This document shows, piece after piece, positions 60,298 to 61,757 of a stretch of 61,757 nucleotides of DNA. Numbering within the stretch: position 1 is the first letter of the stretch; every line of letters starts with the position of its first letter. The stretch covers positions 1 through 61,757 of the IMG/VR virus record IMGVR_UViG_3300049629_000170; one strand, given 5' to 3'. Under the pieces are notes generated by a model, which searched no databases, had not been told where the DNA came from, and worked only from the letters and a program-made list of their open reading frames with translations. The stretch is from a virus. The translations under genes were made by a program, and so were the position numbers.

Positions 60298-60453
60298 ATG
60301 GCCGCTAAAGCATCTAAATCAAAATCAACTTCTACTGCTTCTAAGTTTAAAGTTAAACCAAAGATTCGCAGAAAGGGAGTAGTAGCAAAAACTAAAGCTT
60401 CAAAGTTAAAGTCTAGTAAGAACTACTTAAAGAAATCACGAGGTCAGGGGTAA
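60298..60453 (+). CDS. Tiny lysine-rich protein, 51 aa
   Basis: A 51-residue frame, about a third lysine, with S/T/A repeats (starting MAAKASKSKSTSTASKFKVK). Histone-tail-like composition suggests DNA binding in the capsid. It has an A-rich leader and its stop lies within the terminator stem, so it is the last gene of the operon. Confidence 0.65.
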   Translation: MAAKASKSKSTSTASKFKVKPKIRRKGVVAKTKASKLKSSKNYLKKSRGQG

Positions 60454-60476
60454 GCAATTACCCCTTGCTTTTTTTT
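60445..60476 (+). terminator. Rho-independent terminator
   Basis: AGGGGTAA (60446-60453) pairs perfectly with TTACCCCT (60458-60465) across GCAA, followed by TGCTTTTTTTTA. Confidence 0.88.
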
Positions 60477-60494
60477 ATTAATCTTGTATATTTG
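60465..60494 (+). promoter_or_regulatory. Promoter of the last gene
   Basis: TTG (60465-60467) sits in the terminator's 3' side; 19 bp later comes TATATTTG (60487-60494). Terminator and promoter are thus merged. Confidence 0.7.
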
Positions 60495-60557
60495 TATAAC
60501 TAGCTTATTCTCAAGCACTTATTAACATACTAAGTTAATAACATTAATCATTAAAAC

Positions 60558-61757
60558 ATGTTAAGAAACAATCTTTTTAAGAGATTTGGTCAATCAGGTA
60601 TGAAAGAACCTGTAGACAAAATATCTGGAGCAGGTCTAGAGCCTACTCAGGACTACCCTACTATAGAAGAATTAGCTAGTAAAGTTAAGCCTATCACTAA
60701 AGATATGATGGGATTAGGGAAACCTAAGAATGAAGGAGAGTACGAAAAGAAAAATGGAAACTTAGAAATATCTCCTGCTAAAAAATCTTCTATCGCTCCT
60801 ATTACAGAACGTCAAGGTATAGGAGATAGGATGGCTAATAACATCTTAAACCAAGAACAAACTTTAGATGCAGGAGAATACTTTACTACTACACCTGAAA
60901 GTATACAAGATGCTCAAGATATAAGTAATGAAGTAGCTTCTCAATTTAATCCTAAAACAAAAAAGAAACTTCCTAAGTTAGGAGAAGATTTTGGAGATGC
61001 ATTAAGTCTCGGATTACTAGGATTAGATGCAGCTCTTACATATAACCAAGACCTAGAGAATCAACGTAAATTAACTGAATCAATTCAACAAAGAAACTCT
61101 AAACCTCTTTATGACTATAACTATATGTATGGTCGTACTACTAGTGGTGGAACAGAGTATCAACCTACAATTAAAGCCGAAATGGGTGCAAAAATAAATA
61201 AACGTTATGCTAGTGATGGTATGAACGATGTAGAGATCGAAGGAGGAGAGTTTATCCAACTTCCAAACTTAGAAACAGAAATGGCTGAAGGACCCTCTCA
61301 TGAGAATGGAGGTATCCCTACAAACCTTCCTGATGAAACTCGTGTTTACTCTAACAACTTAAAACCAGAAGGGTCTAAGAAAACCTTTGCTCAAATTGCT
61401 AAGAACTACGATACTACTTCATATAAAAAAACTTTAGAGAATCCTTTTGCTAAACAAGTAGATAAGGATACTGCAGGTATTATGATGCAACGTAATCAAA
61501 AGATTCTTGATGAACTTTTCAGAGACCAGCAGATTATGAATGGTAACTCTAACGGAGAAGTAGAAGCTAAGAATGGAGCAGGTATCAATAACCCAGGATT
61601 TAAATCATTACCTGGTTATGTACAAGCTAAGATTACTGCTAACATGGCTGACGGAGGTAATCCTCCTTCTAAGGCAGGTATTCCAAAGAACCTACAAGAG
61701 TATGTAAACTGGGATCCTCAAGCAGGTGGAGGCAAAGGAGCTTGGAGATTAGAAGTT
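60558..61757 (+). CDS. Large packaged-type virion protein, cut by right edge
   Basis: At least 400 residues, open at the window end. The N-terminus (MLRNNLFKRFGQSG) is followed by polar, charged sequence. At about residues 225-300 there is a segment (EGGEFIQLPNL...EGPSHENGGIPTNLPD...VYSNNL...SKKTFAQIAKNY) seen in large cargo or inner-head proteins of Bacteroidetes phages. It has its own promoter. Given the crAss-like setting, the rest may be a cargo protein; this cannot be judged from the visible part. Confidence 0.65.
   Translation, partial: MLRNNLFKRFGQSGMKEPVDKISGAGLEPTQDYPTIEELASKVKPITKDMMGLGKPKNEGEYEKKNGNLEISPAKKSSIAPITERQGIGDRMANNILNQEQTLDAGEYFTTTPESIQDAQDISNEVASQFNPKTKKKLPKLGEDFGDALSLGLLGLDAALTYNQDLENQRKLTESIQQRNSKPLYDYNYMYGRTTSGGTEYQPTIKAEMGAKINKRYASDGMNDVEIEGGEFIQLPNLETEMAEGPSHENGGIPTNLPDETRVYSNNLKPEGSKKTFAQIAKNYDTTSYKKTLENPFAKQVDKDTAGIMMQRNQKILDELFRDQQIMNGNSNGEVEAKNGAGINNPGFKSLPGYVQAKITANMADGGNPPSKAGIPKNLQEYVNWDPQAGGGKGAWRLEV

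Noticed and set aside
1-61757. CRISPR array
   Set aside because: No regularly spaced direct repeats of 25-40 bases with unique spacers; the only regular repeats are the 8-bp leader array and the 9-bp iterons.
1-61757. Stop-codon reassignment as in some crAss-like phages
   Set aside because: All large virion genes are open under the standard code, all three stops are used, and the two tRNAs read UUA and GAA, not stop codons.

Overview
The window reads as part of a large, AT-rich tailed-phage genome whose host is a Bacteroidetes bacterium. Three things point there: promoters of the form TTG-N19-TAnnTTTG, the lack of Shine-Dalgarno sites in front of most genes, and a secreted protein ending in a type IX secretion sorting domain. 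The virion block resembles crAss-like phages (Crassvirales): terminase, portal, acidic scaffold-like protein, major capsid protein, small ring proteins, two IHF/HU-like proteins and a 1696-residue muzzle-type protein, then basic proteins likely packaged in the virion. The crAss-like placement is inferred from gene order and sizes, not from a database search.

Layout. 1-6457 lies on the minus strand: small genes, a ParB-like protein, a cassette of tiny overlapping membrane/helical genes, tRNA-Leu(UAA), tRNA-Glu(UUC) and long non-coding stretches dense with stem-loops (875-1164, 4866-5532, 5714-5854). A block of 11-bp-spaced TGACAATYG iterons (5984-6113) sits at the head of this arm. 6607-8036 holds a secreted non-specific nuclease (+) and an aminoacyl-tRNA-protein-transferase-like acyltransferase (-). 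From the promoter at 8109, with a structured leader that looks like an attenuator, 8294-25801 on the plus strand encodes adhesion fibres, two with S74 self-cleaving chaperone ends, with two GIY-YIG homing endonucleases between them.

25869-33701 is one compact plus-strand operon. It begins with holin and peptidoglycan-enzyme candidates and continues with an unusual set of exported proteins: a putative metalloprotease, a cohesin/dockerin protein with a type IX sorting domain, small membrane proteins, a CsgG-like lipoprotein, a predicted outer-membrane barrel, a PA14-dockerin protein and a small secreted protein. This phage-encoded cell-surface/export cassette, transcribed with the lysis genes, is the most likely undescribed system in the window.

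33703-34025 is a further hairpin-rich non-coding stretch. A small minus-strand gene follows. From 34474 the plus strand carries DNA-binding proteins, terminase, portal, capsid, connector proteins, muzzle and packaged proteins, separated by strong terminators. A large packaged-type protein runs off the right edge. The second candidate novelty is the pair of homologous RNA modules at 4934-5100 and 5380-5532, whose outer stem and capping hairpin show compensatory base changes.
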